From assembly GCA_016783105.1 (NCBI GenBank), contig JADHXF010000006.1, positions 1 through 44,229 on the forward strand: a stretch of DNA of 44,229 nt, read 5' to 3'. Shown one piece after another: positions 24,718-34,467 of the stretch (positions within the stretch are counted from its first letter, which is position 1; every line of letters begins with the position of its first letter). Origin of the DNA: Dehalococcoidales bacterium (lineage in GTDB: Bacteria > Chloroflexota > Dehalococcoidia > Dehalococcoidales > RBG-16-60-22). Made by a program: the position numbers and the translations under genes. The notes below the pieces were generated by a model. It had not been told where the DNA came from, made no database searches, and saw only the letters and a program-made list of their open reading frames with translations.

Positions 24718-26313
24718 CTATCTTTTTTCCTTGTCCTCGCTCCAGTATCTTTTCCTTAGCTCTCGCTTCAGGATTTTGCCCGTGCCGCCTTTGGGCAAGC
24801 TAGCCACGATTTCCAATAATTTGGGAACCTTGAATCCGGCTAACTGTGTTTTGCAGTGGGCTAAAAGCTCTGCCCCGGTGATGCTATGTCCTTCTTTTAA
24901 TACGACCAGTGCCGCCGGAGTTTCCCCCCAGACTTCATGCGGGGCCGCCACTACCGCGCATTCCAGGACTGCGGGATGCGTATAAATCGCGTTCTCCACC
25001 TCAAACGTGCTTATATTTTCTCCACCGCTAATCACTATGTCTTTTAAGCGATCAACTATCTGGATATAGCCGTCCTCATCTATGTTAGCCAGATCCCCGG
25101 TGTGGAACCAGCCATTGATGATGGTCGCTTTCGTTTCTTCGGGGAGTTTCCAGTACTCATCTATGATGTTGTTGCCTCTTGTTATCACCTCCCCTATCTC
25201 CCTGCCATCCGGTTTTACATCCTCCCCCTTCTCATTAACCACCCTTAAATTGGCCATGAAGTCGGCAAAGCCAGAGCGGCGCAGCTTCTCTACCCTCTCT
25301 TCTCCGCTGAGGTGACTCAAGTAGTCTTTACCGCGAGAAGTAGCCAGAAGCGGCAAAGTTTCAGTCAGCCCGTAGCCCGAATAAACCTCACAGCCTATCT
25401 TTTCCTCGACGGCTCGAAACAGCGTCGCCGACACAGGCGCACCACCTATTCTCAGCTGCTTCAAACTGCTTAAGTCATGTTTGGCCAGGTCCGGGTAGTT
25501 AAGCAGGGTAATGGCCATAGTAGGTACGACGAACATGTTGGTTACCCGTTCTTCTTCAATAGCCCGGCAGACAAGCTCAGGCCGAAATTCTCTCAGCAAA
25601 ACATGTTTTCCCCCGGCAGCGGTAAGGAAGTGAGGCGTCCCCCAGCCATTTACGTGGAACAGGGGAATGCCGTGCAGAAAGACAGAACGGTCATTAACTT
25701 GCTCTACAAACATCCCGTTAATAGCGTTAAAGTACAACATCCGGTGAGTGAAGAGCATGCCTTTAGGTTGCCCTCCCGTTGTTCCGCTCGTATAACACAT
25801 TTCAGCAGGGTCATTTTCACCCAACTGTATCTCCGGCAGGAAAGGGGAAGACTGTTTTAATAAATCCTCATAGTTTGTGTCCCCTATCTTCGAATCAGTC
25901 GTGGCGGGGCTATCCGGCAGGAGTATATATTGTTCCACCGTTTTAAGTTCATCTTTAACTGGATTAATAAGATGTATCAGATTCTCGTTTACCACAACGT
26001 ACTTGGCTTCTGAGTCATTCAGAATAAAGGCAATCTCCCGGGGTGAAAATCTGATATTTATGAAGAGCAAGATAGCTCCCATCTGCGGAATCCCGTAGAA
26101 TGCCTCCAACAGGCGGTGGGTATTATAATCTATGAAGGCAACCCTGTCTCCCTTCTTAACTCCCAGATTGAGCAGGCCGTTGGAAAGCCTTCTGGTTCTT
26201 TCCACATATTCGCCGTAAGTAAACCGCTTTTCACCATCAACGACGCCAATCTTTTTGGCATATTGCGTCGCGGCTCTTCGCGTGAAATCGGTAACAAGCA
26301 TCGGAACGAACAT
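24718..26313 (-). CDS. AMP-forming acyl-CoA synthetase (medium/long-chain type)
   Basis: This enzyme activates a carboxylic acid to its CoA thioester with ATP. The 531 residues show the AMP-binding signature YTSGTTGGQPKG (about 171-182), GYGLTETLP, the hinge region GWFHTGDLANIDEDGYIQIV, DRLKDIVISGGENIS, and the catalytic lysine near the end (GGTGKILKRELRKRYW). The ATG at 26313 has AGGAGG 6 nt upstream. On the minus strand it is the last of four beta-oxidation genes, after thiolase, enoyl-CoA hydratase and hydroxyacyl-CoA dehydrogenase, although 123 nt separate it from the gene before. Confidence 0.93.
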   Translation of the reverse strand: MFVPMLVTDFTRRAATQYAKKIGVVDGEKRFTYGEYVERTRRLSNGLLNLGVKKGDRVAFIDYNTHRLLEAFYGIPQMGAILLFINIRFSPREIAFILNDSEAKYVVVNENLIHLINPVKDELKTVEQYILLPDSPATTDSKIGDTNYEDLLKQSSPFLPEIQLGENDPAEMCYTSGTTGGQPKGMLFTHRMLYFNAINGMFVEQVNDRSVFLHGIPLFHVNGWGTPHFLTAAGGKHVLLREFRPELVCRAIEEERVTNMFVVPTMAITLLNYPDLAKHDLSSLKQLRIGGAPVSATLFRAVEEKIGCEVYSGYGLTETLPLLATSRGKDYLSHLSGEERVEKLRRSGFADFMANLRVVNEKGEDVKPDGREIGEVITRGNNIIDEYWKLPEETKATIINGWFHTGDLANIDEDGYIQIVDRLKDIVISGGENISTFEVENAIYTHPAVLECAVVAAPHEVWGETPAALVVLKEGHSITGAELLAHCKTQLAGFKVPKLLEIVASLPKGGTGKILKRELRKRYWSEDKEKR

Positions 26314-26435
26314 CTGTTGCCTCCTCTCTCATGGCCGGGATGCTGTCAATGCTCAAACAAATATTAACAGGATAAAAAAGCGAAGCCTCAGAATGTGTTT
26401 GTGGCCTTGCTGAAGACTTTACATTCTGTCTATCA

Positions 26436-27326
26436 TCACTCTTTTTTTACGGTGTTATTCTCAAATCCGAAGTAAGTGTAGTAGCCGCCTTTGCTACCCG
26501 GTTTTTTACCAAGATACCCTGAGGCCACGAGCTGCTTCAACAGTGACGGAGGCGCCCATTTAGGGTCGCCGGTAGCCTGATATAAAGATTCTAAATTATT
26601 CAAGCGAGCATCCAGACCAACAAGGTCGCAGGTCTCAAAGGGACCCATTTTATGCCCGTAGAATAATTTTGCTCCCATATCAATATCCATCACTGAAGCA
26701 ACGTTCTCCTCAAGCATCCGGCTGGCCTCGAGGAAAAGCGCCACCCCGAGTCTGGTGCTGACAAACCCGGGAGAATCCTTCACTACTATTGGGATTTTAT
26801 CCAGCCTTGAAGTCAGGCTTTTGACATGCTCCAGCGTTTCGTCTGAGGTCAGTCTACCCCTGATGATTTCTATGGGTTTCATAAGCTGGGCAGGATTAAA
26901 GAAATGCATGCCCGCGACCTTCTCGGGCCTATCTGTGGCCGAGGCTATCTCCGTAATGCTAAGCGTAGACGTATTTGAAGTTAAGATGGTCTCCTTCTTA
27001 CAAATGCCCGCTAGCCGCTGAAAAAGTGCCTTCTTCAACTTCATATCTTCAATAACGGCCTCGATAATCAGGTCGGCATCACCTGCCGCCTCATTAAGAC
27101 TGGAAGTTCCCTTTATCCTGGCAAGCACCGCTTCAGCTTCCTCCTGGCGTATCTTCTGCCGCTCTACGCTGCCCTGGAGAAACCGCTTTATCCGTTCCAG
27201 CCCGTCATTAACCAATTCGTCCTTCAAGTCCTGCAAACTAACCTGGAAGCCAGCTTGAGCGCAAACCTGGGCTATGCCATGCCCCATCGTCCCCGCCCCT
27301 ATAACTGCTATCTTCTTGATTTCCAT
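26436..27326 (-). CDS. 3-hydroxybutyryl-CoA dehydrogenase
   Basis: An NAD-dependent 3-hydroxyacyl-CoA dehydrogenase of 296 residues. The Rossmann motif is IAVIGAGTMGHGIAQVCAQAG (split around residues 6-26). SNTSTLSITEIA and GMHFFNPAQLMKPIEII carry the catalytic His-Glu region, and VVKDSPGFVSTRLG follows, all in canonical form. The enzyme performs the third step of beta-oxidation. It lies 18 nt after the enoyl-CoA hydratase gene on the minus strand. Compared with the 5.6-kb dehydrogenase, its catalytic motif is intact. Confidence 0.94.
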   Translation of the reverse strand: MEIKKIAVIGAGTMGHGIAQVCAQAGFQVSLQDLKDELVNDGLERIKRFLQGSVERQKIRQEEAEAVLARIKGTSSLNEAAGDADLIIEAVIEDMKLKKALFQRLAGICKKETILTSNTSTLSITEIASATDRPEKVAGMHFFNPAQLMKPIEIIRGRLTSDETLEHVKSLTSRLDKIPIVVKDSPGFVSTRLGVALFLEASRMLEENVASVMDIDMGAKLFYGHKMGPFETCDLVGLDARLNNLESLYQATGDPKWAPPSLLKQLVASGYLGKKPGSKGGYYTYFGFENNTVKKE

Positions 27327-27344
27327 CCTGGCTGCTCCTGAAAA

Positions 27345-28130
27345 TTATGTTCCTTTAAACTGCGGGCTTCTCTTTTCCAGGAAGGCATTTATCCCCTCTT
27401 TATGGTCTTCAGTAGCAAAGCAGAGGGCAAATATAGCTCTTTCATAGCTCAACCCGGCAGCAAGGTCGGTATACATGCCTCTATTTATCGTCTTTTTGGC
27501 TAATTTGCTGATTAAAGGGCTCTTGCTGGCTATGCTCTCAGCCAGTTGACTTACCTCTTCCTCCAGCTTATCCTGCGGCACTACCTTCTCAACCAGGCCG
27601 ATTCTCTCTGCTTCGGCAGCATCGATTATTCTACCGGTGTAAATCAGTTCCTTGGCCCTGCCCCAACCTATTAATCGAGGTAACCGCTGCGTGCCACCGC
27701 CTCCAGGGATGAAACCTATATTGATTTCCGGTTGACCAAATTTAGCATTTTCAGAAGCGATTCTTATATCACAGCACATGGCCAGTTCCAGCCCCCCGCC
27801 CAGGCAAAACCCGTTTATCATCGCGATGACGGGAATACCAAGATTCTCCAGGCGAGTAAAAAGTTCCTGCCCCAGCGTAGAGGTGTATTCCTCTATGGTT
27901 ATTGGAGTGGCCTCCCGGAACTGGGTGATATCGGCGCCGCTTATGAACGCCCTGTCTCCCGCTCCAGTAATGATTAAGACACGGATATCCCTGTCTTTCT
28001 CAATTTCCTCTATAATGTACTTAATCTCCGACCGTGTGGCTCTATCCAGTGCATTCCTTACCTCGGGTCGGTTAATGGTAACCCTGGCGATTCCCTTTTC
28101 TTTCTCATATATGATGTTATTAAATTTCAT
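27345..28130 (-). CDS. Enoyl-CoA hydratase/isomerase (crotonase)
   Basis: The enzyme hydrates 2-enoyl-CoA to 3-hydroxyacyl-CoA. From ATG 28130 it has 261 residues, the usual family length. AGGAGG sits 5 nt from this ATG, while a further in-frame ATG at 28160 has no ribosome site. The motifs are GDRAFISGADITQF (oxyanion hole), NGFCLGGGLELAMCCDIRIA, and PEINIGFIPGGGGTQRLPR with the catalytic glutamates. The gene lies between thiolase and hydroxybutyryl-CoA dehydrogenase, as expected for a beta-oxidation operon. Confidence 0.93.
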   Translation of the reverse strand: MKFNNIIYEKEKGIARVTINRPEVRNALDRATRSEIKYIIEEIEKDRDIRVLIITGAGDRAFISGADITQFREATPITIEEYTSTLGQELFTRLENLGIPVIAMINGFCLGGGLELAMCCDIRIASENAKFGQPEINIGFIPGGGGTQRLPRLIGWGRAKELIYTGRIIDAAEAERIGLVEKVVPQDKLEEEVSQLAESIASKSPLISKLAKKTINRGMYTDLAAGLSYERAIFALCFATEDHKEGINAFLEKRSPQFKGT

Positions 28131-28169
28131 TGCCTCCTCCTGTGGATTCCAGGTCTCCATTGTATAATG

Positions 28170-29420
28170 CTATGCCTGTTTCCTTTCCACAATGGCGCAG
28201 ACACCCATGCCGCCACCTCCACAAATAGCCTCCAGGCCATACCTGGCATCACGCCTTTTCATCTCATAAAGCAGGGTAGTTAAAATTCTTGCCCCGGTGC
28301 AGCCCAGAGGATGGCCAATAGCGATACAGGAACCATTAACATTTACCTTATCATAATCTTCTTCAGTAATTCCCAGCTCTTTAAGGTTGGCTAACGTCTG
28401 GACAGCGAATGCTTCATGCAATTCAATCAGGTCTATCTGGTCAAGGGTGAGCCGGGTCTTTTCCAGCGCTTTAGTAACGGCCACCGGCACTGATTTCCAC
28501 GTATACCGAGGGTCAACGCCGCTGGTAACATAAGATTTAAGGTAAGCCATTGGCTCCACACCAAGTTCCCTGGCTTTTTCTTCTGATGCCACCAGGCACA
28601 CCGCCGCCCCATCGTTTTCCCCGGCTGAATTGCCGGCGGTACAAACACCTCCCAGAACAGGCTTCAATTTCGAGAGCGCTTCCAGGCTGGTGTCAGGACG
28701 GGGACGCTCATCTTTATCAAATAACCCTGGCTCACCTTTAGTCCCCGGAACAGGGACAGGCACTATCTCCTCGCCAAATTTGCCCGACTCAATAGCGGCC
28801 ACCGCTTTCTGGTGGCTCCGCAGCGCCCACCGGTCAGCCTCTTCGCGGGTAAGGCCGTGTTCCCTGGCGGCGGTTTCAGCCCACGTCATCATCGTCGGCA
28901 AAACGCCGAACCTTTGCTCAGGTTGAGACATAACCCTGGCCCGCTGTATCCTGTCGTACAATGGCAGCCCCCACATCGAGAGACTGCCATGCCCTTTAGG
29001 CATGTCGCCACTTCCCCCCAAGCCCCACTTTATATATTCACCGGGTATGTAAAACTCAGCGGTACTCATACTCTCCACACCGCCCGCGGCTATAAGCGCT
29101 GCATTTCCGGTCTGAATCATCATGGCCGCTAGCCCGATGGCATCAAGGCCGCTGCAGCATCTCCGGTCCAGTGTAAAAGCCGGGATATCCTCTGGCCAGC
29201 CAGCTTTAAGCAGGGACATGCGGGCGATATTTACATATTCCCCGCTCTGATAGTTCTGGCCCATGATTACCGTATCAATTAAGGCTGGCTCCACCTTTGC
29301 CCTTCTCACCAGCTCGTTGAGGACCAGGGCCGATAAGTCATACGCGGGGAGGTTTCTCAGACTGCCGCCATAATTTCCCACCGGTGTCCGCACCGCACTA
29401 ATAAGAACTGCCTCACTCAT
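28170..29420 (-). CDS. Thiolase (acetyl-CoA C-acetyltransferase family)
   Basis: The enzyme cleaves 3-oxoacyl-CoA, or condenses acetyl-CoA. The 416-residue protein has the nucleophilic Cys in LDRRCCSGLDAIGL (about 88), the HEAFAVQTL segment, the GHPLGCTGAR histidine motif, and the second Cys in ICGGGGMGVCAIVE at the C-terminus. Two in-frame ATGs exist (29426 and 29420); AGGAGA lies too close to the first and about 7 nt from the second, so I use 29420. It is the first gene of the beta-oxidation operon. Confidence 0.93.
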   Translation of the reverse strand: MSEAVLISAVRTPVGNYGGSLRNLPAYDLSALVLNELVRRAKVEPALIDTVIMGQNYQSGEYVNIARMSLLKAGWPEDIPAFTLDRRCCSGLDAIGLAAMMIQTGNAALIAAGGVESMSTAEFYIPGEYIKWGLGGSGDMPKGHGSLSMWGLPLYDRIQRARVMSQPEQRFGVLPTMMTWAETAAREHGLTREEADRWALRSHQKAVAAIESGKFGEEIVPVPVPGTKGEPGLFDKDERPRPDTSLEALSKLKPVLGGVCTAGNSAGENDGAAVCLVASEEKARELGVEPMAYLKSYVTSGVDPRYTWKSVPVAVTKALEKTRLTLDQIDLIELHEAFAVQTLANLKELGITEEDYDKVNVNGSCIAIGHPLGCTGARILTTLLYEMKRRDARYGLEAICGGGGMGVCAIVERKQA

Positions 29421-29582
29421 GGTCATCTCTCCTGGTATTTTTTATATCTATACATAATGAGTGAAAGAAATTATCTCATATTAATAAATCTTATTTAAAT
29501 CTTAAAGAGTCCGGCAGATAAATTGTCAAACATCTTGTAAAAGCCAACATGTTGTCTTAGATTGTAACATAAAGCTGATTAC

Positions 29583-30758
29583 TTACAGTGTTACATGGGG
29601 GCCTATGAGTAACACCAGAATAAGGCTAGTTACGCCGACGACTGTAGCAGCAAATAAACCGACATAGAAAGGCTTGATTCCAAGCCCTCTCATCGTAGCT
29701 ATTGATGTTCCAAGACCAACGCCAGCCATTGCTGTAGCCAGGATATACCCTGACCATTGTTTGATATTAATGATTACTGCCTTCCAGGTCACATCAGTAA
29801 GTAGTGCGAAAGCCTGCCCTCCACTATTAATCCCGGCGTCGCCGATTGACCTCAAGATAGCCATAATGAGAAACCCAACGATGAACAAGGGGAATAATTT
29901 CAGTGGATTTATCCTGGCTCCTGGGCTCGAAGCACCCGATTGTATATTCCGCTGGTTATAGACATAAGCCATAACGGGGATAACTATGGCCATCATGACG
30001 TTTCTAACCAGTTTAGTCACCATGGCCGCGTCTGCCGCGGTTGGACTCGAGCTCGTCTGAAATGTCTGGTCATAGATCAAGCCAGCTCCGGCTACCTGTG
30101 CGGTCTCATGAATTGAAGTTCCGGTGAAGAGGCCAACCATAGTCGTATTCCCCGAGAATATCAGGTGAGATATGTAGGGGTAAATAAACATGGCTATTAG
30201 GCCAAAAACCGTGATGTTTGCAATTGCATAGCTCACCTCCTCATCCTTGGCACCGATTCCAGGCGCTGTAGCCACTATCGCGGAGGCTCCACAGATGCTC
30301 GTGCCAACGGCGATTAACGTACCAAGGCGCTCTGGAAGCTTCAGCAGGCGGGTGAAATACGTGGTGACGATGAGTCCGACTAAAATGCAGAGTATGACGA
30401 TGGGCAGTCCCCAGATACCCAGCTTGAATACGTCGAAAATGCTCAACCTGATGCCCATCATGATGATTCCCAGCCTTAATAGCTTTTTAAGGCAGAAGCT
30501 CAAGCCAGGTTTGAAAACGGGATGCAGGCCAATCAGGTTTCTTATCAGGATGCCAGCCAGAATAGCTACTATAATATAGCTGATAACCCCTCTGTGTCCC
30601 AGAGCTGAGTTGATGAGATTGGTTAACTGTATTGAGGCAGCAACCAAGACAACGGCCAAGGTAACCCCCGGAATAAGCGCCGGCGTTTCTCTCAGCGTGC
30701 ATCCGAAGACGAGCTCCTCAATCAGATTGGGTTTACGTTTGTTTTTCACCGCTGTCAT
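29583..30758 (-). CDS. YeiH-family putative sulfate/sulfite exporter (UPF0324)
   Basis: A polytopic membrane protein (391 residues, about ten hydrophobic helices) of the YeiH/Cons_hypoth698 family. The conserved features are SYIIVAILAGILIRNLIG near residue 80, VGTSICGASAIVATAPGIGA, NITVFGLIAMFIYP, and GTSIHETAQVAGAGL with its His-Glu pair. Family members are annotated as putative sulfate or sulfonate exporters; the real substrate is uncertain. It is transcribed divergently from a TauE/SafE gene, with 228 nt between the two starts that could hold shared control elements. Ribosome site is weak. Confidence 0.87.
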   Translation of the reverse strand: MTAVKNKRKPNLIEELVFGCTLRETPALIPGVTLAVVLVAASIQLTNLINSALGHRGVISYIIVAILAGILIRNLIGLHPVFKPGLSFCLKKLLRLGIIMMGIRLSIFDVFKLGIWGLPIVILCILVGLIVTTYFTRLLKLPERLGTLIAVGTSICGASAIVATAPGIGAKDEEVSYAIANITVFGLIAMFIYPYISHLIFSGNTTMVGLFTGTSIHETAQVAGAGLIYDQTFQTSSSPTAADAAMVTKLVRNVMMAIVIPVMAYVYNQRNIQSGASSPGARINPLKLFPLFIVGFLIMAILRSIGDAGINSGGQAFALLTDVTWKAVIINIKQWSGYILATAMAGVGLGTSIATMRGLGIKPFYVGLFAATVVGVTSLILVLLIGPHVTL

Positions 30759-30986
30759 TCATGTCTCTTTTATCAGGGTAACCTTTATGAAATCACCGGT
30801 AGCAGCCAGTAAGACTGGTTTTTATTATAATGCAAATTAGCTCCCTGGCAAAACTTGCACTGTAAACTGTACCCGACTTCAGATACTCTTGGTCTAAATC
30901 ATCCTTGAAATTTGTAAATAGGAACTGTACTGGCGTAAAATCCACAGAGTCAGGCCAATCCGCCTGGCCGACCGCTGAATAATATT

Positions 30987-31742
30987 ATGCAGAGCCTGGA
31001 AATATTTAGCCCTGTCTGGATTTTTGCCTTATGCGCCGTTTTATTTACCGCTTTTATTAGGGGACTGGCCGGGTTTGGCTTTGCACTGATTCTGGCGCCG
31101 GTCTTTCTCCTCATTTTAAACCCGGCGGCGGCGGTGGTTATTAACCTGTGTCTCGGCTTCCTCAGCAACATCGTGGTCGTGGTTCATTCCTTTGCCAGTA
31201 TAGATTTCAGGCGCGTTCTGCCCATGGCGCTGAGCAGCCTGCTGGGAATTCCCCTGGGTGTTTGGGTTCTCAGCGTGATCGCGCCGTCTATCCTGAAGAT
31301 ATTTATCGGTGCGGTTATCATCTGCTTTGCGGTACTGGTAGCTTTCGGCATCCGTAAGACCTTTGCCAGCGAAAGAATACCCTCATGCATAGCGGGCTTC
31401 TTCAGTGGCATACTGTCGAGCTCAACCAGTCTTGGCGGCCCACCGGTTGTCCTCTTTATGCACGGTCAGAACTGGCCCAAGGAGGTCATCCATCCCAGCC
31501 TCGCCGGTTACTTCACTGTTCTCGGAAGCTTCTCCCTGATTGCCCTCTGGTTGTCCGGCCATGTAGCCGTGGCAACGCTTATCACCGCAGCGTCGCTGGC
31601 GCCAGCCCTGTTAGTTGGCACCGCTCTGGGAGTGATTGCGTTTCAAAAGGTGAATGCCCGCTTCTTCAGGGGCTTTTCCGTAGCTATCGTCATCTGTGCC
31701 GGCTTACTGGGCGTTACCTCAGGCCTGGGCCTTTTTCCGTAG
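30987..31742 (+). CDS. Sulfite exporter TauE/SafE family protein
   Basis: A 251-residue integral membrane protein with about eight hydrophobic segments. It has the twin family motifs GLAGFGFALILAP near residue 26 and GFFSGILSSSTSLGGPPVVLFM near residue 137, the two half-repeats of the TauE/SafE fold. The family exports sulfite or organosulfonates, but some members transport other anions. It lies divergent to the YeiH-type exporter and 18 nt before the end of the convergent flavoprotein gene. No strong ribosome site is seen before ATG 30987. Confidence 0.87.
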   Translation: MQSLEIFSPVWIFALCAVLFTAFIRGLAGFGFALILAPVFLLILNPAAAVVINLCLGFLSNIVVVVHSFASIDFRRVLPMALSSLLGIPLGVWVLSVIAPSILKIFIGAVIICFAVLVAFGIRKTFASERIPSCIAGFFSGILSSSTSLGGPPVVLFMHGQNWPKEVIHPSLAGYFTVLGSFSLIALWLSGHVAVATLITAASLAPALLVGTALGVIAFQKVNARFFRGFSVAIVICAGLLGVTSGLGLFP

Positions 31743-31759
31743 CTCCGGAAAGGCAAACA

Positions 31760-33397
31760 CTAATCGTATATCTCGCCGTCCCGGAAACGCGCCCATCCGG
31801 TCTCGAACCACGTCTTTTCCCTGGGGATAGGTCGCCTGGGCACCCACTCATGCTGAACTTTTTCCTCCGGCGTAACTACCGTCTCCAGCACACAATCGCG
31901 AAATTCGATATTCTCAGGCAGCAGAGACCACTCCCCACCCAGTTTTTCATGTATCGGGATGCCTTTTTTATCCAGCACAATCGAAGAACCTCGACTGCCC
32001 ACGCCGCTCTGTATCTCGAACAGGATGGACTCCAGATACACCGCATGGGCAAAGCACAGATGGCGGTTGCGCAGTGCCTCGACTTTTTCCACAGGAGAAC
32101 TGAAGGCACAGCCCGATGCTTCAAAATGACGCCACTGGGCCCATGCCTCGCTAACCGCCCTGGAGATTGCCGCCGAAGAACGAATATTGGCACCAGCCAG
32201 AGTCATACGTTCCCGGAACTCTCCCCGTTCCTCCTGCCAGGTACGCTTGGCGCCGGCACACTTTTCAATCCAGTCCCCGATATAATTTATGGCGTTTTTA
32301 ATGGAGTTTTTCACATCGGTTTTTGCCACCGTCCGGTCGCCGTATCGATTGGCAATATACTCGGCAACTCGAAATCCAGCCACCTGGCCGGAGTTCAGCG
32401 CCGAGCCGCCCGGGCGGTAGATACCGTGCGAGCCATTGACCTCACCAACCGGGAAAAGGTGTTTGATATTGGTCGATTCCCACCAGATGTTGCCCGCCAG
32501 GCCGCCGTTGTTGTGCTGGGCGCACACGGCAATTTCCAGCGGCTCTTCGGTGATGTCAATGCCGTGGTTCTGGAAGAGTTTAATCGCCTCAGGATTCATC
32601 TGGCGCAAACGCTCAATTGGAGTGTCCAGTAATGCATTCGACTTAAGAAGGTATTCATGAGCCTCTTTATTTAAGCTAGCAAAAGAAAAGCCTTCGGGAT
32701 TATGCCGGTAATCAAGAAACACGCGCCGCCCTTTAATGACGGTTTCAATATAAACCAGGATGCCAATCAGCGAAGACCCGTTAATCACCCGGCGCGCATC
32801 AAACGGCCACTCATAACCTTCCAGGAAGATAAGCGAGCACATCTCGCTGGCCGAAGAGAAATAATCGCCCATGAATTCACTTTCTTCGCTCAGGCCACCG
32901 GCACCGGTGCTTATGAACCGCGGGATGGCCTGCATATAGGTGCCGGATACATTCCAGCGGAATTTTATCGATGCCAGGCCGTATTGCGATTCGGGCAGGT
33001 TCTGTGCCTTTGCCCCCGCCATAAGCGCCAGACTTATCGCCCCGGTATGCACCTCCGGATAGGCACTTGTTTTATACAGGCCGCCAGGCCCGCCTGTGGC
33101 AAAGACTATGTTTTCCGCCCCGTACGCGGCCAGACTGCCGTCCTGCTTCATAACAATGGCGCCAACCGCGCGTTTGCGGTCATCTTCTCCAGTGGTCAAC
33201 AACTGGATAACATTTTCCCCTTCACCTATCTTTATACCCAGTTCTCTGACACGCTTCAGGAGCATCAGGCACATCTCGCGGGAGGTATACGGGCCAATCG
33301 AAGTAGCCCGGGGACGGGGGTCATTGTCTGTCTGATAACCAAAGAACTGTCCGTACTCATCACGGGGGAATGGCATCCCCAGATTGACCAGATGCAC
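31760..33397 (-). pseudogene. FAD-dependent flavoprotein (fumarate reductase/succinate dehydrogenase-like) lacking its N-terminus
   Basis: About 545 codons of a fumarate-reductase-like flavoprotein. The conserved later parts are FATGGPGGLYKTSAYPE, HNNGGLAGNIWWESTN, and GEVNGSHGIYRPGGSALNSG, which form the FAD-contact and active-site region. The frame begins at [15 protein letters not shown], normally more than 100 residues into such proteins. The N-terminal glycine-rich FAD-binding motif is missing. The only possible start, GTG 33397, has no ribosome site and lies inside the truncated upstream Old Yellow Enzyme gene. The two frames overlap by 38 nt at one junction, so a deletion appears to have removed the end of one gene and the beginning of the next. 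It is probably non-functional. Confidence 0.8.
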
Positions 33398-34196
33398 TCA
33401 AACGAACGCCGATATGAAGCCCAGGCGCTTCAGCCCTAATTCCCTCCACAATTTCTCGCAGAAATCCGGTTCTATTTTCCAGGCTGCCGCCGTACTTACC
33501 CGGCCTGTCTACCGCACTGAGAAACTCATGGCCCAGATAACCATGGCAATGCTTAACATCGACAAAGTCAAAACCAGCCGATTTAGCCAGCACCGCGGCG
33601 CGAACAAAATCATCAACAAGAGAGCTTATCTCTCCATCTGTCATAACCGGCGTATCCGGATTCACTCCGAATTTTCTATCCAGTACCGGGTGGTGGTACA
33701 GAATTTTTGGCTCCAGACCCCTTTCTTTGGTGGGACGTGAGAAACGGCCGGAATAGGTCAACTGCAGTCCTATGAATAAATCATCACCTGTGCCGAAGTG
33801 TTTAGTATGGGTATCTACCAGTATCTTACGCAGCCGGGCTATTTCCCCAACCGTCTCTTCGAGTATCATTAACTGATTCGGGTTGCCCCGGCCGTCCGGT
33901 CGAACCGCGGCGGCTTCCCCTCCCCATACCATCTTGGCCCCGCTAAGGCCAAAGCGCTCCCAGCGTCGCCGGGTTAATTCCGTGGGACGTCCATCAAGAG
34001 TACCATCCCATCCTTCAAGCGGCAGCACGGCAAAACGGTTCCCGATGACCCTGTCTCCAAATACACAAGGCTGCGCCAGTGGTGAATCTACACCCGTTTG
34101 CACTGTTTCATCAAACGGCAAAGACACGCCTGTTTCATTCAGATACGCTTTAAATTCACCGGCCGTTTTCAAAGATGCAATACGCCGAATTATCAT
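33360..34196 (-). pseudogene. NADH:flavin oxidoreductase (Old Yellow Enzyme family), truncated at the C-terminus
   Basis: The first 270 residues of an OYE TIM-barrel. [20 protein letters not shown] is followed by [35 protein letters not shown] with its His pair, and [17 protein letters not shown]. The protein then stops soon after IGVRLSA, where family members continue for about 100 more residues with the last FMN-phosphate-binding strands. The final residues [10 protein letters not shown] are read out of frame from the next gene. ATG 34196 is preferred (GGGGAG 7 nt upstream) over ATG 34211. See the flavoprotein entry for the shared deletion junction. Probably inactive. Confidence 0.82.
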
Positions 34197-34467
34197 TGCA
34201 TATCTCCCCATGATTTATCTTGACGAACATATTATCTAACATCAACCACATCGAATTCAAACAGGAGTGTATTTTTGGTGAATTATCTGATAAAATACCA
34301 ATGCCCGACGAAATAGATCAGATCAGCGGGCAAACCATGTACCTCGTGTAATAAGCATAAATGCCTGTGCCTGCTGAGCGCAAATTAGTTATTAATACGG
34401 ATTACAAACACAAAGCCGCTTAAATATATTGAATACGGATAGGAAGTTACAAATAGAGGTGTGATAT

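Noticed and set aside
26375..26428. Inverted repeat CAGAATGT/ACATTCTG with a nearby T run, minus strand
   Set aside because: The loop is over 20 nt and 9 nt separate the stem from the T run, so it does not look like an intrinsic terminator.
31385..32632. A 415-residue plus-strand frame overlapping TauE and the flavoprotein
   Set aside because: It is a shadow of the two real frames, with Arg/Pro/His-heavy composition and no recognisable domain.
32702..33439. A 245-residue plus-strand frame over the flavoprotein/OYE junction
   Set aside because: It runs antisense across two recognisable proteins and has no ribosome site or homologous motif.
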